A stretch of 14,593 nucleotides of DNA from Veillonella sp. (GTDB taxonomy: Bacteria; Bacillota_C; Negativicutes; Veillonellales; Veillonellaceae), in assembly GCA_018367495.1 (NCBI GenBank), contig JAGZGB010000043.1:1-14593 (forward strand), in the 5' to 3' direction. Below are positions 13,569 through 14,593 of this stretch, one piece after another. The notes under the pieces are model-generated. The model saw nothing but the letters and a program-made list of their open reading frames with translations, searched no databases and was not told where the DNA came from. Numbering within the stretch: the first letter of the stretch is position 1; every line of letters starts with the position of its first letter. A program made the position numbers and the translations under genes.

Positions 13569-14593
13569 ATGAACACAATAGACTTTACTGAAACATACTA
13601 TATCGATCGCCGCGGTTCCCATTCTCGCAAATGGGACGGCGAACACTTAAAATTTAGCCGCACCGATTTATTACCCCTATGGGTGGCCGATATGGATTTT
13701 ATGCCGCCTCAGTGCATACAAGAGGCTATTTGTACCTATGTAAAAGCCCAACCTTTAGGCTATACCATGACAAATCCCAATTATATAAAAGCAGTCATAA
13801 GCTGGTATAAACGCCGTCATCATTGTAATCTTCAAGAAAAATGGCTCACTAGTGCCCCCAATGTCATTACAGGCATTATGTGGTGTATTGGGGCTTTCAC
13901 AAAACCAAATGATGCCATCGCGGTACTAAGTCCTATATACGGTGCCTTTGATTCTAGTGCCAGAAACGCCCGACGACAAATTATCGCCGTCCCTATGAAA
14001 CGCGGCGAAGACCATCGCTATACCGTCGATTACAAAGCCTTTGAAAAGGCTATAGTTGAATACGATGTTAAACTATTTATTCACTGCAACCCGCATAATC
14101 CTGTAGGCCATGTATGGACTGAAAAAGAAATGGACCGACTATTCAATATCTGTAAGCAACACAATGTGCTCATCATTAGTGACGAAATCCATCAAGATCT
14201 AATTACAGGACCAACTCCATTTACCTCAGCCTTATCTGTATCTAACGGCACTTACAAGGACAATATCATCGCTATGTCTTCTGTATCTAAGTCATTCAAT
14301 ATGGCTAGCTTACACCATGCTGAAATTATCATTCCTAACGAAAAGCTACGAAATCAATTTAACGCATATAAAGCTCAGGTATACCACACAGACTCCGACG
14401 TTATTGCCGAAGCGGCCATCGCCGCAGCCTACACGCATCCAGAGGCGGAAGCATGGCTCACAGATGTACTGGCTGTTATACGTGAAAACTATGCATATCT
14501 GTGCCGAGAGCTTTGTACGGCATTACCACAAATCCGCATCAGCCCTATGGACGGCACCTATTTAGCATGGATTGATTTTGGTGCCTATGTTAA
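13569..14593 (+). CDS. MalY/PatB-family PLP-dependent C-S lyase / aminotransferase (3' end beyond the window)
   Basis: The open frame runs from ATG 13569 (GAGG at 6 nt) to the window edge, 341 codons of an expected 385-400. Fold-type I PLP features: LPLWVADMDFMPP (35-47), PLGYT (62-66), the Y124 region SPIYGAF, NPHNPVG (174-180), ISDEIHQD (203-210), and the Schiff-base lysine K241 in SSVSKSFNMA. These are typical of cystathionine beta-lyase-type enzymes of the MalY/PatB group, which cleave L-cystathionine or cysteine to pyruvate, ammonia and a thiol or H2S. An aminotransferase role cannot be excluded. It is divergent from the GltD-like gene and has its own promoter. It cannot be seen whether another gene follows in the operon. 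Confidence 0.9.
   Translation, partial: MNTIDFTETYYIDRRGSHSRKWDGEHLKFSRTDLLPLWVADMDFMPPQCIQEAICTYVKAQPLGYTMTNPNYIKAVISWYKRRHHCNLQEKWLTSAPNVITGIMWCIGAFTKPNDAIAVLSPIYGAFDSSARNARRQIIAVPMKRGEDHRYTVDYKAFEKAIVEYDVKLFIHCNPHNPVGHVWTEKEMDRLFNICKQHNVLIISDEIHQDLITGPTPFTSALSVSNGTYKDNIIAMSSVSKSFNMASLHHAEIIIPNEKLRNQFNAYKAQVYHTDSDVIAEAAIAAAYTHPEAEAWLTDVLAVIRENYAYLCRELCTALPQIRISPMDGTYLAWIDFGAYV

Noticed and set aside
13422..13646. Open frame of 74 codons on the minus strand
   Set aside because: It is antisense to the start of the MalY-like gene and covers that gene's promoter; there is no ribosome site or recognisable sequence.
1..14593. CRISPR array, tRNA, rRNA, phage or defence gene cluster
   Set aside because: No regularly spaced repeats, no tRNA-like cloverleaf, and no recognisable nuclease, recombinase, toxin or capsid gene was seen. 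The XRE gene alone is not evidence of a defence or toxin-antitoxin module.

Overview
The window looks like ordinary chromosome from a low-GC, anaerobic member of the Negativicutes, most probably Veillonella. That assignment is an inference from gene content and codon style: a fumarate reductase/succinate dehydrogenase flavoprotein, phosphate acetyltransferase, a trace of a lactate-utilisation (LUD) gene, strong AGGAGG ribosome binding sites and AT-rich spacers. No rRNA, tRNA, CRISPR array, phage gene or intact insertion sequence was seen.

Layout. 1-421 (-) is the N-terminal part of a FrdA/SdhA flavoprotein behind a good sigma70-type promoter and a leader of about 140 nt. 422-1305 is gene-free and AT-rich but holds a perfect Fur-type palindrome sitting on the -10 of a plausible + strand promoter that faces no convincing gene. 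1306-3373 (+) is an overlapping OmpR-type response regulator and sensor kinase pair, closed by a bidirectional terminator. 3440-5985 (-) are two overlapping DUF445 membrane protein paralogues. 6090-6791 (-) is an UlaG-like metallo-beta-lactamase-fold hydrolase. 6982-7338 (-) and 7743-8372 (+) are a divergent HxlR regulator and NAD(P)-binding oxidoreductase. 8512-9306 (-) is an unrecognised protein with an apparent internal duplication. 9613-10611 (-) is phosphate acetyltransferase. 10839 to about 11075 (+) is a decayed LUD-domain gene. 11084-11359 (-) is a small XRE regulator. 11701-11783 is a long imperfect hairpin whose arms resemble IS3-family ends and which probably terminates the next gene. 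11830-13182 (-) is a GltD-like NAD(P) oxidoreductase. 13569 to the window end (+) is a MalY/PatB-type PLP enzyme, cut by the edge.

How it works together. The central-metabolism genes (fumarate reductase, Pta, GltD-like oxidoreductase, C-S lyase/aminotransferase) fit a lactate- and amino-acid-using anaerobe that makes propionate and acetate, but they are separate transcription units. Regulation is dense for the size: one two-component system, one HxlR regulator, one XRE regulator and several operator-like palindromes. I found no clear new multi-gene system. The best leads are the Fur-box promoter without a gene, the alanine at the usual covalent-flavin histidine position of FrdA, the unknown duplicated protein, the IS3-end-like terminator hairpin and the LUD gene relic.
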